Positions 1 through 6,491 are shown, numbered from the stretch's first letter. The stretch is DNA of 7,440 nucleotides from Candidatus Falkowiibacteriota bacterium (GCA_014728685.1 WJLG01000091.1:1-7440), one strand, 5' to 3'. Program-made: numbers and translations. The notes: a model not told the origin generated them from the sequence alone.

Positions 1-445
1 AAACAACGATCTTAACCTTCTTACCGAAAAAACGCAGGCAAAATTTCAGCCAAAAGGATCTTTTTAAGTAATCGCTTTCCGGAAGTTCGATCCACAAAAG
101 TCCCAATCCCAAAAATCGACAAAGTGGAGACAGGATAAGTCTTTCATTGTCATTGACGCAGATCACAGCATCAAGCGACCGCCTGTTCTTCAATAACAGC
201 AACTTAAAAAAATAAAATATCCAAAACAAAGGCAGAAGCAGATATAGACACCAGAGTCCGAAAACATTATGGACAGATGGACCGAAAAAAGCCTTCTCAC
301 CGGCCCAAGCGCCCTCACTTAGGCTTTTAAGATCTATCCGGTGATATAAATAAAAATTATAACCCTTTTGCTTAAGGTTGTTTATCAAATCCAATAAACT
401 GCTATTTCTTTGTACGGCTGAGTCAGCCAATAGAAGACTCTTCAT
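1..445 (-). CDS. Probable glycosyltransferase, N-terminal part (runs off left edge)
   Basis: The frame is open from ATG at 445 to the left edge, giving 148 residues without a stop. The N-terminus (MKSLLLADSAVQRN) is a short beta-strand followed by a helix with LLDLINNLKQKGYNFYLY. A hydrophobic basic stretch follows at about residues 61-91, then LDAVICVNDNERLILSPLCRFLGLGLLWIELPE at about 91-123. This order (strand, helix, hydrophobic/basic helix, then 'DAVI' plus small polar residues) resembles the acceptor half of GT-B family 4 glycosyltransferases. The diagnostic C-terminal nucleotide-sugar-binding half is missing, so the family call is inference. Its start lies 23 nt inside the end of the flippase gene in another frame, which suggests translational coupling and a shared role in surface glycan synthesis. 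No Shine-Dalgarno is visible. A cytoplasmic or membrane-associated enzyme is expected; donor and acceptor sugars cannot be told. Confidence 0.6.
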   Translation of the reverse strand, partial: MKSLLLADSAVQRNSSLLDLINNLKQKGYNFYLYHRIDLKSLSEGAWAGEKAFFGPSVHNVFGLWCLYLLLPLFWIFYFFKLLLLKNRRSLDAVICVNDNERLILSPLCRFLGLGLLWIELPESDYLKRSFWLKFCLRFFGKKVKIVV

Positions 446-1883
446 CGTTTTTATTCAACAAACTTAAAATATCATCCCTGGATATGCCTTTGAAAAAATA
501 CAAGGCTGAAAAATAAACTACTAAGGACAACAACAGGGCTAAACTTATACTTAAATAAATATTTTCCGGTGAAATTTTGTAAAAAAAGAATAAAGCCAAA
601 GCCATCAAAGCGGCGGACAGGAGGGACTTGAAAAAAACTTTCAAGTTAGGGAAAAAATTCGAATACTTCCAAACACAGATCGAGGCAAAGATCGCGATCA
701 TGACTTCACTATAGATCGTAACCCAAGCGGCTCCGAAATAAGAAAAACGCGGGATCAACACCAAATATCCGATCAAGGCGGTAATACTGGTAAAGACATA
801 AGCGCCAATCACCTTTTTCTGCTTATCAATAGCCACTATGATATGAGAAAATACACAGCCGATAAAAATAGAAGCTACCGCCAATATCAATATCTTCAAA
901 ATACTTCCGGAAACGGCGAACTCCTCGCCGGCGATTATGACCATCAGGTCATCAGCCAAAAATTGCGTACCAACTACCAAGGGTATGGCCAAAACCGCCA
1001 TCAGATCGAAGGATCGCTGGCTTACTCTCTTGAAAAAATCTTTGCTTTGTTCAAGCCAATTCTTGGACAAGATCGGAAGTATCAAACCGGCGAACATAAA
1101 AGGGATCATGGTCAAAACATCAATAACCTTGTAAGTGGCGCCGTAAAGTCCGACCTCGTTCTGGCTTTTGACCAAAGATAAGATCAAGGTATCAGCGCGC
1201 AGATAGATCAAATTGAAAATAATAGTGATGGTCAAGGGCCACGATCTCTTTATTATGTCGACCCAAAGACGGAAATCGAAATCAAAACCGATCTTTATGA
1301 ACTTGACCCCGAAGATGAAATGCAAAAGGAAATTGACCGCGCTGGCGATCACAGTGGCGATTGCCATGCCCAAAACTCCATATCCCAAAACAGACGCCAG
1401 CACCACTCCCAAAACTAAAAAAGAACGCCCGGCCACCTCGGCAATAGAAACCTTATCCATCCGTAACCGGCTTTGGAATAAGCCGACAAAGATCTGATTC
1501 AAAGCGATGAAGAAAAAAGATAAAGTGGTTATCGAAACTCCGATCTTGACGACCATGGCATAAGGAAAGAAAAAAACTATCAATGGCGCCAAGCCCAAAA
1601 AGAATAAGGCGGAAAAGAATCTAAGGGTGAACAAATTATCGATCAGCTTCTTTTGGTCGGCCCCGGGTTCGGATATCATCTTGGTAGTCACCAAGGTCAA
1701 GCCCAGGTCGGCCAATACGCCGAAAAATGACAAAAAGGTCATTATGGTCGTATATTGCCCGAAGCCGTATTTGCCCAAAGTGCGGGTCATAACCGCCACT
1801 GCCACCAATCCTAAAATAGTGGTCAGCACTTTGCTGGCCACTTGGACAATAGTATTGTAAGCCACTTTGGTAGATAAACGCAT
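423..1883 (-). CDS. Polysaccharide flippase, MOP/PST (Wzx-like) family
   Basis: A 486-residue, almost entirely hydrophobic protein with about 12-14 predicted membrane helices, the usual size and shape of MOP-superfamily polysaccharide transporters. The N-terminus (VAYNTIVQVASKVLTTILGLVAVAVMTRTLG, then GQYTTIMTFLSFFGVLADLGL) matches the family's typical opening: a first helix, then 'TRxLGxxGFGxY', then a second helix ending in 'ADLGL'. Members move lipid-linked oligosaccharide units across the inner membrane before polymerisation or transfer to protein. A glycosyltransferase start overlaps its last 23 nt, so the pair looks like part of a surface-glycan locus continuing to the left. The start is ATG at 1883, the first in frame and directly preceding the conserved opening; no Shine-Dalgarno is visible. 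An extended -10 box upstream could drive it. Family assignment is firm; the substrate (O-antigen-like, exopolysaccharide or teichuronic-like) cannot be inferred. Confidence 0.9.
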   Translation of the reverse strand: MRLSTKVAYNTIVQVASKVLTTILGLVAVAVMTRTLGKYGFGQYTTIMTFLSFFGVLADLGLTLVTTKMISEPGADQKKLIDNLFTLRFFSALFFLGLAPLIVFFFPYAMVVKIGVSITTLSFFFIALNQIFVGLFQSRLRMDKVSIAEVAGRSFLVLGVVLASVLGYGVLGMAIATVIASAVNFLLHFIFGVKFIKIGFDFDFRLWVDIIKRSWPLTITIIFNLIYLRADTLILSLVKSQNEVGLYGATYKVIDVLTMIPFMFAGLILPILSKNWLEQSKDFFKRVSQRSFDLMAVLAIPLVVGTQFLADDLMVIIAGEEFAVSGSILKILILAVASIFIGCVFSHIIVAIDKQKKVIGAYVFTSITALIGYLVLIPRFSYFGAAWVTIYSEVMIAIFASICVWKYSNFFPNLKVFFKSLLSAALMALALFFFYKISPENIYLSISLALLLSLVVYFSALYFFKGISRDDILSLLNKNDEESSIG

Positions 1884-1894
1884 ACTGAAATAAA

Positions 1895-1923
1895 TTGAAA
1901 AAACTCTGTTTTTTAGCTATAAT
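1895..1923 (+). promoter_or_regulatory. Sigma70-type promoter for the pilin-glycosidase-kinase operon
   Basis: TTGAAA (1895-1900) and TATAAT (1918-1923) are separated by exactly 17 nt, five and six of six consensus matches. The start is expected near 1930, leaving a leader of about 35 nt with no Shine-Dalgarno. The spacer contains a short palindrome (AAAAAAC TCT GTTTTTT, 1898-1914) that could be an operator or just AT-rich noise. This promoter faces away from the flippase promoter and lies within its leader region. Confidence 0.7.
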
Positions 1924-1945
1924 TTAAATATATTATACTATTTAT

Positions 1946-1954
1946 ATTATATCA
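1946..1954 (-). promoter_or_regulatory. Extended -10 promoter for the flippase/glycosyltransferase pair
   Basis: On the minus strand the bases read TGATATAAT: a perfect TATAAT preceded by TGn, the extended -10 form that tolerates a poor -35. The expected start is near 1939, giving a leader of about 55 nt. No good -35 is present at the expected distance. The region is very AT-rich, so chance matches are possible. Confidence 0.45.
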
Positions 1955-1965
1955 TAAATAAACTT

Positions 1966-2400
1966 ATGAAAACATCAAAAAAGCTTATCTTTTTAGTCTT
2001 AATAATCTTTTCTTTACTTTTCAATTTCCTTATTTTAGCCCAAAATTCCCAAGCTGGCAACTTTATGGATCTGGGCAATCAAGAAGGTTTCAAAAGCGGA
2101 GAAATATCACAAGAATTCGGCCAATCTTCCTCAGATCCTAAGGACGTGCGGGAAATAGCAGCCAATATCATACAGATCTTCTTAAGCCTGCTGGCGATCA
2201 TCTTTTTGGCTTTGATAATATTTGCCGGCTATAAATATATGACCGCCCAAGGCAATGAAGAGCAAATATCCAGCGCTAAAAAACAGCTGATACAAAGCGT
2301 GATCGGCCTATTGATAATATTAGCCGCCTACGGCATCACTTATTATGTGCTGAAAAGCCTAGAAAGCGCGACCAGTAGCGACTTTTTCATGCCCAGATAA
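1966..2400 (+). CDS. T4SS-type pilin / VirB2-TrbC-like small membrane protein
   Basis: 144 residues. Residues 1-30 form a signal peptide (MKTSKK, hydrophobic core, then a likely cleavage site after SQA). A polar linker of about 35 residues follows. Two membrane helices at about 66-88 and 109-130 are joined by a short loop, GYKYMTAQGNEEQISSAKKQ. This signal peptide, two helices and 'GYkYmtaqGneeq...AKk' turn are what CPR genomes usually carry under the T4SS-pilin family name, related in architecture to VirB2/TrbC. VirB2 pilins build the type IV secretion or conjugation pilus. In CPR their role is not established, and no other T4SS gene is visible here. It is the first gene of an operon; the next gene starts one base after its stop, so coupling is likely. 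The start is ATG 1966, directly before the signal peptide. Short C-terminal tail (SATSSDFFMPR). Confidence 0.75.
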   Translation: MKTSKKLIFLVLIIFSLLFNFLILAQNSQAGNFMDLGNQEGFKSGEISQEFGQSSSDPKDVREIAANIIQIFLSLLAIIFLALIIFAGYKYMTAQGNEEQISSAKKQLIQSVIGLLIILAAYGITYYVLKSLESATSSDFFMPR

Positions 2401-2401
2401 T

Positions 2402-3418
2402 ATGCTTTTTAAAAGCTTAAAGCTGATAAAGATAATATTCATATTTTTTGCCATATCGGTTTTCTTCTTGGTTATCCTAAGCCAAGGCAAGGTCTATGAT
2501 CGATCCGAGCTCTCTTATGGTATAACTTTTTCCAAAAAACATGCCCAAGAGCTGGGAATAGATTGGAAAGAGGCTTATTTATCCGCTTTGGATGATCTGG
2601 GCGCTAAAAAAGTAAGGATTCCGGCTTATTGGGATGAGGTTGAAGAAGAAAACGGCTATTTTAAATACGCTGATCTTGATTGGCAGATAGAGGAAGCTAA
2701 AAAAAGAAATGTGCGCGTGATCTTGGCTATTGGCGGACGCTTGCCGCGCTGGCCCGAGTGCCATTTCCCGGGATGGACGGAAAATATGTCCAAAGAAAAT
2801 ATCAGAAAAGAGATCTTTGAATATTTATCCCGAGTAAGCAACCGCTATAAAAAATATTCCAATATTTACGCCTGGCAGATCGAGAATGAATATTTTCTGA
2901 AAAAATTCGGAGAGTGCCCGGATCTTGGCAATGATTTTCTGGATGCCGAGATCAGGCTTGTGCGGGGGATCGATCCCAAAAGGCCGATAATCATCACTGA
3001 TTCCGGAGAACTTTCTCTCTGGGTCCCGGCAGCCAAGCGCGCCGATATCTTCGGCACCAGTATTTATTTGAATACGTATTCGCAAACCTTGAAAAGTTAT
3101 GTCCACTATCCCATAACACCCGCCTTTTTCCATTTTAAGAAAAACATCACTTCTCTATTCGCCGATCCGGAGGACTGGATAGTGATAGAGCTACAGGCCG
3201 AGCCCTGGGGACCGATACCTTATCAATTCATGAGTGAGAAAGATAAGTCCAAAACCATGGATCTGGAAAAATTCAGGCACATCATCGAATTCTCCCATCA
3301 AGCCGGCTTCAAAGAATTCTATCTATGGGGAGTCGAATGGTGGTGGTGGGAAAAAGAAAAAAATAACAATTCCGCCCTTTGGGAAGAAGCAAAAAAATTA
3401 TTCAAACCGCAATATTAA
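2402..3418 (+). CDS. Membrane-anchored glycoside hydrolase, clan GH-A-like TIM barrel
   Basis: 338 residues. Residues about 9-27 form one hydrophobic N-terminal helix (signal anchor or uncleaved signal), so the enzyme should face outward. The rest has the order of a (beta/alpha)8 glycosidase: KKVRIPAYWDEVEEENGYF (69-87, the second-strand region), VRVILAIGG (104-112), then WQIENEYF (158-165), with N162-E163 as the expected acid/base pair after strand 4. WIVIELQAEPWG (259-270) follows, with E263 or E267 as candidate nucleophile at the end of strand 7, and FYLWGVEWWWW (306-316) lies near strand 8. 'ENEY' recalls GH35/GH42 beta-galactosidases and the general plan recalls GH5, but I cannot choose a family. 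The bond cut is unknown. ATG lies one base after the pilin stop and there is no Shine-Dalgarno, suggesting coupled translation. The tryptophan-rich C-terminus could form a sugar-binding platform. Confidence 0.75.
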   Translation: MLFKSLKLIKIIFIFFAISVFFLVILSQGKVYDRSELSYGITFSKKHAQELGIDWKEAYLSALDDLGAKKVRIPAYWDEVEEENGYFKYADLDWQIEEAKKRNVRVILAIGGRLPRWPECHFPGWTENMSKENIRKEIFEYLSRVSNRYKKYSNIYAWQIENEYFLKKFGECPDLGNDFLDAEIRLVRGIDPKRPIIITDSGELSLWVPAAKRADIFGTSIYLNTYSQTLKSYVHYPITPAFFHFKKNITSLFADPEDWIVIELQAEPWGPIPYQFMSEKDKSKTMDLEKFRHIIEFSHQAGFKEFYLWGVEWWWWEKEKNNNSALWEEAKKLFKPQY

Positions 3419-3429
3419 TTAATCATCAT

Positions 3430-4290
3430 ATGGCTAAAATAAAAAAATACACCATCGGAGTGGATATCGGCGGAACCAATATGAAGGCCGTGCTTTTCAA
3501 CGGAGAAAAAACCGTTATGAATTATTCTTTGGGAACTCCGAAAGACACTATCAGCCATATGCTGATAATGATCAAGGCCTTGATCGATCCGCTTTTGGAA
3601 AAAGCTGAAGCCGATAAGGTGCGTGTTTCCGGGATCGGCCTGTCAGTCGCCGGCGCGCACGATTTCAACCATCATAAAATAGCCAAATCTCCGAATTTGC
3701 CTTTACTGGACGGGGTCAAATTGGCCGAACAAGTCCACAAGACCATGAAAATGCCGGTCAAAATGGACAATGACGCCAATTGTTTCGTTCGAGCTGAAAG
3801 CTTGATCGGAGCTGCCAAAAAATTCAATAATGTCTATGGAATAATAATCAGCACCGGCATCGGCGGGGGCTGGTGGCTTAACAAAAAGATCTATCGCGGA
3901 GCTCATGGCGGAGCCGGCGAACCGGGCGGGATGGTGATGGATTTCACCGACACCATCAAGCTGGAAGAGGCTTATCAAAGATTGAATCAGAACAATTCCC
4001 TTAATATGGCTACCGAGGCTTATCGAGGAGATGTATTGGCTCAAAGATCATACGAAGAGATCGGCCGGCTGCTGGGCACGGCTTGCGCCAATATAGTGAA
4101 TATGGTCGATCCGGAAGCGATAGTCATCGGGGGAGGCACGGTCAAGTCAAGCGATCTGTTCTTTCCGGAAATGAAGAAGGAAATGACCAAGTACATAATG
4201 AGCCCGATCGCCGCTTCCAAGGTCAAACTATTGAAAGGCAAGCTGGGCAATGATGCCGGCGCTATCGGAGCAGCCTTGTTGGTAAATTAA
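3430..4290 (+). CDS. ROK-family sugar kinase (glucokinase-like)
   Basis: 286 residues from ATG 3430. This start is chosen over an in-frame ATG at 3379 because that one lies inside the glycosidase gene, and MAKIKKYTIGVDIGGTNMKAV is the normal ROK beginning. Seen: phosphate-1 loop DIGGTNMKA (12-20); MDNDANC (112-118) with the probable catalytic base D115; phosphate-2 region ISTGIGGG (140-147); HGGAGEPGGM (159-168); adenosine-site IVIGGGTV (231-238). ROK kinases phosphorylate hexoses such as glucose, N-acetylglucosamine or N-acetylmannosamine with ATP in the cytoplasm; some family members are repressors, but there is no DNA-binding domain here. The family's GExGH histidine is glycine (G167), and the following cysteine zinc site (CxCGxxGC) is absent, so this is a zinc-less variant. 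It is the third gene of the operon, 11 nt after the glycosidase, which suggests it handles sugar released by that enzyme. Substrate unknown. Confidence 0.85.
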   Translation: MAKIKKYTIGVDIGGTNMKAVLFNGEKTVMNYSLGTPKDTISHMLIMIKALIDPLLEKAEADKVRVSGIGLSVAGAHDFNHHKIAKSPNLPLLDGVKLAEQVHKTMKMPVKMDNDANCFVRAESLIGAAKKFNNVYGIIISTGIGGGWWLNKKIYRGAHGGAGEPGGMVMDFTDTIKLEEAYQRLNQNNSLNMATEAYRGDVLAQRSYEEIGRLLGTACANIVNMVDPEAIVIGGGTVKSSDLFFPEMKKEMTKYIMSPIAASKVKLLKGKLGNDAGAIGAALLVN

Positions 4291-4299
4291 ACAGGTATC

Positions 4300-4382
4300 A
4301 AAAAATCCTAAACTCCAAGCACTAAGCTCTAAACAAATTTAAATTTGTTTAGGATTTAGATATTGGGATTTAGGATTTTTTT
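4300..4382. terminator. Long two-sided AT-rich hairpin between convergent genes
   Basis: The outer arms pair perfectly over 13 bp (4300-4312 with 4369-4381), ending in T7 on the plus side and T6 on the minus side. At the centre is a perfect 24-bp palindrome (4329-4352, half-site CTAAACAAATTT). The 16-nt segments between pair only in part (CCAA and CTAA tracts). It lies between the ends of the ROK kinase and trxA genes, where a terminator for both strands is expected. It is far longer and poorer in GC than ordinary terminators and may be an intergenic repeat element that serves as one. Confidence 0.7.
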
Positions 4383-4383
4383 G

Positions 4384-4698
4384 CTAACTAAGCAATTTCA
4401 TTAAATTCTCTTTGGCCTGCATGCCGGTCATGGTCTCTTCGGCTTTGCCATCCTTGAAAAGGATCAAGGTCGGAATACTCATAACGCCGTACTTCTCGGC
4501 CAACTCCGGATTATCATCAATATTCACTTTAACAACTACGGCTTTATCGCCAAGCTCTTCAGCCACTTCGTCGATGATCGGCCCTTGCATTTGGCATGGT
4601 CCGCACCAAGGAGCGAAAAAATCCACCAAAGCCGGTTTTTCTTTTGAAGCTTCGACAACTTCTTTCTCGAAGTTATCCTTATTGAGTTCTTTAGCCAT
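4384..4698 (-). CDS. trxA: Thioredoxin
   Basis: 104 residues, the usual thioredoxin length. The active site WCGPC is at residues 31-35, preceded by VDFFAPW. The buried Asp region (LVDFFA, D26) is kept, and the cis-proline motif GVMSIPT has P76. The end, FKDGKAEETMTGMQAKENL, matches the last strand and helix of the fold. It reduces disulfides of cytoplasmic proteins using two redox cysteines (C32, C35) and is normally recharged by thioredoxin reductase, which is not in this window. It lies downstream of clpP on the same strand after a 68-nt AT-rich repeat, so it may share clpP's transcript. The start is ATG 4698 with no Shine-Dalgarno; the stop is TAG, ending two bases from the shared terminator. 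No odd residues seen. Confidence 0.96.
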   Translation of the reverse strand: MAKELNKDNFEKEVVEASKEKPALVDFFAPWCGPCQMQGPIIDEVAEELGDKAVVVKVNIDDNPELAEKYGVMSIPTLILFKDGKAEETMTGMQAKENLMKLLS

Positions 4699-4766
4699 AT
4701 TTTTTCAATTTTTAATTTGAAATTTGAAATTTTTAAATAATTTTAAATTTACAAATTTTTAATTTT
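4699..4766. repeat. AT-only degenerate AAATTT-type repeat between clpP and trxA
   Basis: Almost pure A/T, built from overlapping AATTTGAAATTT and TTTTTAAAT-like pieces in both orientations, so many weak self-pairings are possible. I see no clear Shine-Dalgarno and no strong GC-clamped terminator. It could act as a leader or weak attenuator for trxA, or be one of the low-complexity spacers seen between genes here. Confidence 0.5.
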
Positions 4767-5360
4767 CTATTTTTTACCGTTTTTACCGCTAATGACCTTA
4801 TCAACTATTCCGTATTTACGAGCATCATCAGCGCTCATAAAATTATCACGATCTGTATCTTTTTCAATATTCTTTATGTCTTGCCCTGTATGCTGAGACA
4901 ATATCTTATTCATTCTGTCTTTTACCTTTAATATATGTTCGGCTCTGATCTTGATGTCGGTAGCTTGGCCTTCGAATCCGCCCAGAACTTGGTGGATCAT
5001 TATCTCGCTGTTAGGCAAAGCGAAGCGCTTGCCTTTTTCACCGGCAGCGAGTAAAGTCGCCCCCATGGAAGCGGCCATGCCTACGCAGATCGTGGAAACA
5101 TCCGACCTGATATATTGCATGGTATCATAGATCGCCAAACCGGCGGTCACAGATCCTCCAGGGCTGTTGATATAGAATTTTATATCTTTTTCAGAATCCT
5201 GGGCATCCAAAAACAAAAATTGAGCGATGATTATGTTCGCTACATGGTCGGTCACCGGCTCGCCTAAAAATATGATCCTGTCTTTTAAAAGACGGGAGTA
5301 TATGTCATAAGCGCGCTCGATATGGCCTGATTTTTCAATTACTGTAGGTATTAAAGGCAT
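4767..5360 (-). CDS. clpP: ATP-dependent Clp protease proteolytic subunit
   Basis: 197 residues, standard ClpP length. It is the serine peptidase core (S14 family) that forms two stacked heptameric rings and degrades proteins fed by ClpX, ClpA or ClpC. The opening MPLIPTVIEKSGHIERAYDIYSRLLKDRIIFLG is characteristic. The catalytic triad is visible and correctly spaced: S98 in GMAASMGA, H123 in EIMIHQ, D172 in DTDRDNF (spacings 25 and 49, as in E. coli). The oxyanion and substrate-strand motif INSPGGSV (64-71) and GGFEGQATDI (127-136) are intact, so it should be active. No partner ATPase gene is in the window. It is divergent from trpS, with a good promoter whose -35 box sits four bases from that of trpS. 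trxA follows. The start is ATG 5360 with no Shine-Dalgarno; the stop is TAG. Confidence 0.97.
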   Translation of the reverse strand: MPLIPTVIEKSGHIERAYDIYSRLLKDRIIFLGEPVTDHVANIIIAQFLFLDAQDSEKDIKFYINSPGGSVTAGLAIYDTMQYIRSDVSTICVGMAASMGATLLAAGEKGKRFALPNSEIMIHQVLGGFEGQATDIKIRAEHILKVKDRMNKILSQHTGQDIKNIEKDTDRDNFMSADDARKYGIVDKVISGKNGKK

Positions 5361-5370
5361 ACTTTTTCAA

Positions 5371-5398
5371 TGATAAATGATAAGTGATAAATGGTGAA
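5371..5398. repeat. Four tandem 7-nt repeats in the clpP leader
   Basis: Plus strand units are TGATAAA, TGATAAG, TGATAAA and a degenerate TGGTGAA. From the predicted clpP start near 5406, the repeat fills most of that mRNA's leader, just before its ATG. It may bind a regulator or be a slippage-prone intergenic repeat. It is too short and spacer-free to be a CRISPR. Confidence 0.65.
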
Positions 5399-5412
5399 TT
5401 AATTGTATATAA

Positions 5413-5441
5413 ATTTTAGGCGATATTACCTGTTTTGTCAA
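5413..5441 (-). promoter_or_regulatory. clpP promoter
   Basis: The minus strand carries TTGACA (5441-5436), a 17-nt spacer, and TAAAAT (5418-5413): six and five of six consensus matches with ideal spacing. The predicted start is near 5406, with a leader of about 45 nt containing the heptamer repeat. Confidence 0.7.
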
Positions 5442-5445
5442 AGTA

Positions 5446-5473
5446 TTGACTTTTACTCTTATAGAGCTAAAAT
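5446..5473 (+). promoter_or_regulatory. trpS promoter, giving a nearly leaderless mRNA
   Basis: TTGACT (5446-5451), a 16-nt spacer, and TAAAAT (5468-5473), five of six matches in each box. The predicted start near 5480 lies only about four bases before the trpS ATG, which also lacks a Shine-Dalgarno. This supports ATG 5484 as the real start and leaderless-type translation. Confidence 0.6.
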
Positions 5474-5483
5474 TAAAATAGAT

Positions 5484-6476
5484 ATGAACAAAAATAAAAA
5501 GATCATCTTTTCCGGGGTTCAACCATCCGGAAACCTACATATTGGTAATTATCTGGGAGCTATTTCCCAATGGGTCAAAATGCAAGAAGATTTTACTTGC
5601 ATTTTTTGCGTTGTAGACTATCATGCTATTACTGTCAAACAAGATCCTAAAATTCTGCGCGAAAAGATCATCGATATAGCTAAGATATATATCGCTTCCG
5701 GTATCGACCCGAAAAAATCCATTATTTTCAAACAGTCTGATATCAAAGAGCATACTGAATTAGCTTGGGTGCTTAATTGCACCTCGGCCAGAATGTCTGA
5801 TCTTAATAAAATGACCCAGTTCAAAGATAAGGCCGGTAAAAATCAGGAAAATGTTGGTGTTGGCTTATTTGATTATCCGGTGCTGATGGCAGCTGACATA
5901 CTATTATATGATACCGACATTGTTCCGGTTGGCGATGATCAACTTCAGCATGTCGAGCTTACCCGCACTCTGGCCAGACGCTTCAATGATCGCTTTGGCC
6001 AAACTTTCAAAATCCCGGAAGCTAGGCTCCAGAAGGTGGGCGCCCGCATCATGGGCCTGGATGACCCGACCAAGAAGATGAGCAAGAGCGCCAAATCGGA
6101 GCTTAATTATATTGCTTTGACAGATGATCCGGCCAAAGCCAAGAAAAAGATCATGAAAGCTACTACTGATTCTGATGGCCGAGTAAAATACGATCCTAAG
6201 AACAAGCCGGGTATATCAAATCTGATGACCATTTATTCGCTTTTGGAAAATACCGAGATCGGCGTGATCGAAGAAAGATATATAGGTAAAGGCTATGGCG
6301 ACTTTAAAAAGGACTTAGCCGAAGTAGTGGCCGAGTACTTGACAAACTTCCAGAAAACATACTATAATATAACGAATACTGAAATAGAAAAGATCTTGAA
6401 AAAAGGAGCCAAAAAACTCCAACCAACTGCTACTGATCTAATGGATCTAATTAAAAAGAAAATTGGTTCTTTATAA
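5484..6476 (+). CDS. trpS: Tryptophanyl-tRNA synthetase
   Basis: 330 residues from ATG 5484, the usual bacterial TrpRS length. The frame is open further upstream to an ATG at 5403, but those extra 27 residues cover the promoter and do not resemble the family, while MNKNKKIIFSGVQPSGNLHIGNYLG is the normal beginning. Class I signatures are present: PSGNLHIGN (14-22, the HIGH motif as HIGN) and KKMSKS (197-202, the KMSKS loop). Also seen are the conserved YPVLMAADILLY (131-142) and VGDDQLQHVELTR (149-161), which contact ATP and tryptophan. It charges tRNA-Trp with tryptophan in the cytoplasm. It is divergent from clpP. A perfect-consensus promoter lies inside its last 140 bases, probably serving what follows. 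I see no tryptophan attenuator or T-box: the predicted leader is only about four bases. Confidence 0.97.
   Translation: MNKNKKIIFSGVQPSGNLHIGNYLGAISQWVKMQEDFTCIFCVVDYHAITVKQDPKILREKIIDIAKIYIASGIDPKKSIIFKQSDIKEHTELAWVLNCTSARMSDLNKMTQFKDKAGKNQENVGVGLFDYPVLMAADILLYDTDIVPVGDDQLQHVELTRTLARRFNDRFGQTFKIPEARLQKVGARIMGLDDPTKKMSKSAKSELNYIALTDDPAKAKKKIMKATTDSDGRVKYDPKNKPGISNLMTIYSLLENTEIGVIEERYIGKGYGDFKKDLAEVVAEYLTNFQKTYYNITNTEIEKILKKGAKKLQPTATDLMDLIKKKIGSL
6339..6368 (+). promoter_or_regulatory. Perfect-consensus sigma70 promoter inside the end of trpS
   Basis: TTGACA (6339-6344), an 18-nt spacer, TATAAT (6363-6368): all twelve consensus bases match. The predicted start near 6375 gives an RNA of about 465 nt up to the terminator ending at 6839, covering the start-less open frame. 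A second bare TATAAT (6472-6477), with only a poor -35, overlaps the trpS stop. Confidence 0.65.
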
Positions 6477-6491
6477 TATAAACCACCAACC

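Noticed and set aside
843..1860. Several plus-strand frames opposite the flippase
   Set aside because: They are low-complexity, overlap each other and lack signals; the flippase frame fully explains this stretch.
3379..3429. Upstream start for the ROK kinase
   Set aside because: It lies inside the glycosidase gene, and the extra 17 residues precede the normal ROK N-terminus without resembling the family.
5371..5398. CRISPR array
   Set aside because: Units are 7 nt with no spacers between them, and no cas genes are present.
5435..5465. Alternative trpS promoter TTGTCA with TATAGA
   Set aside because: Spacer of 19 nt and a poor -10; the TTGACT/TAAAAT pair fits better.
5403..5483. Upstream start for trpS
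   Set aside because: The extra 27 codons cover the promoter and are not like TrpRS; the 330-residue form has normal length.
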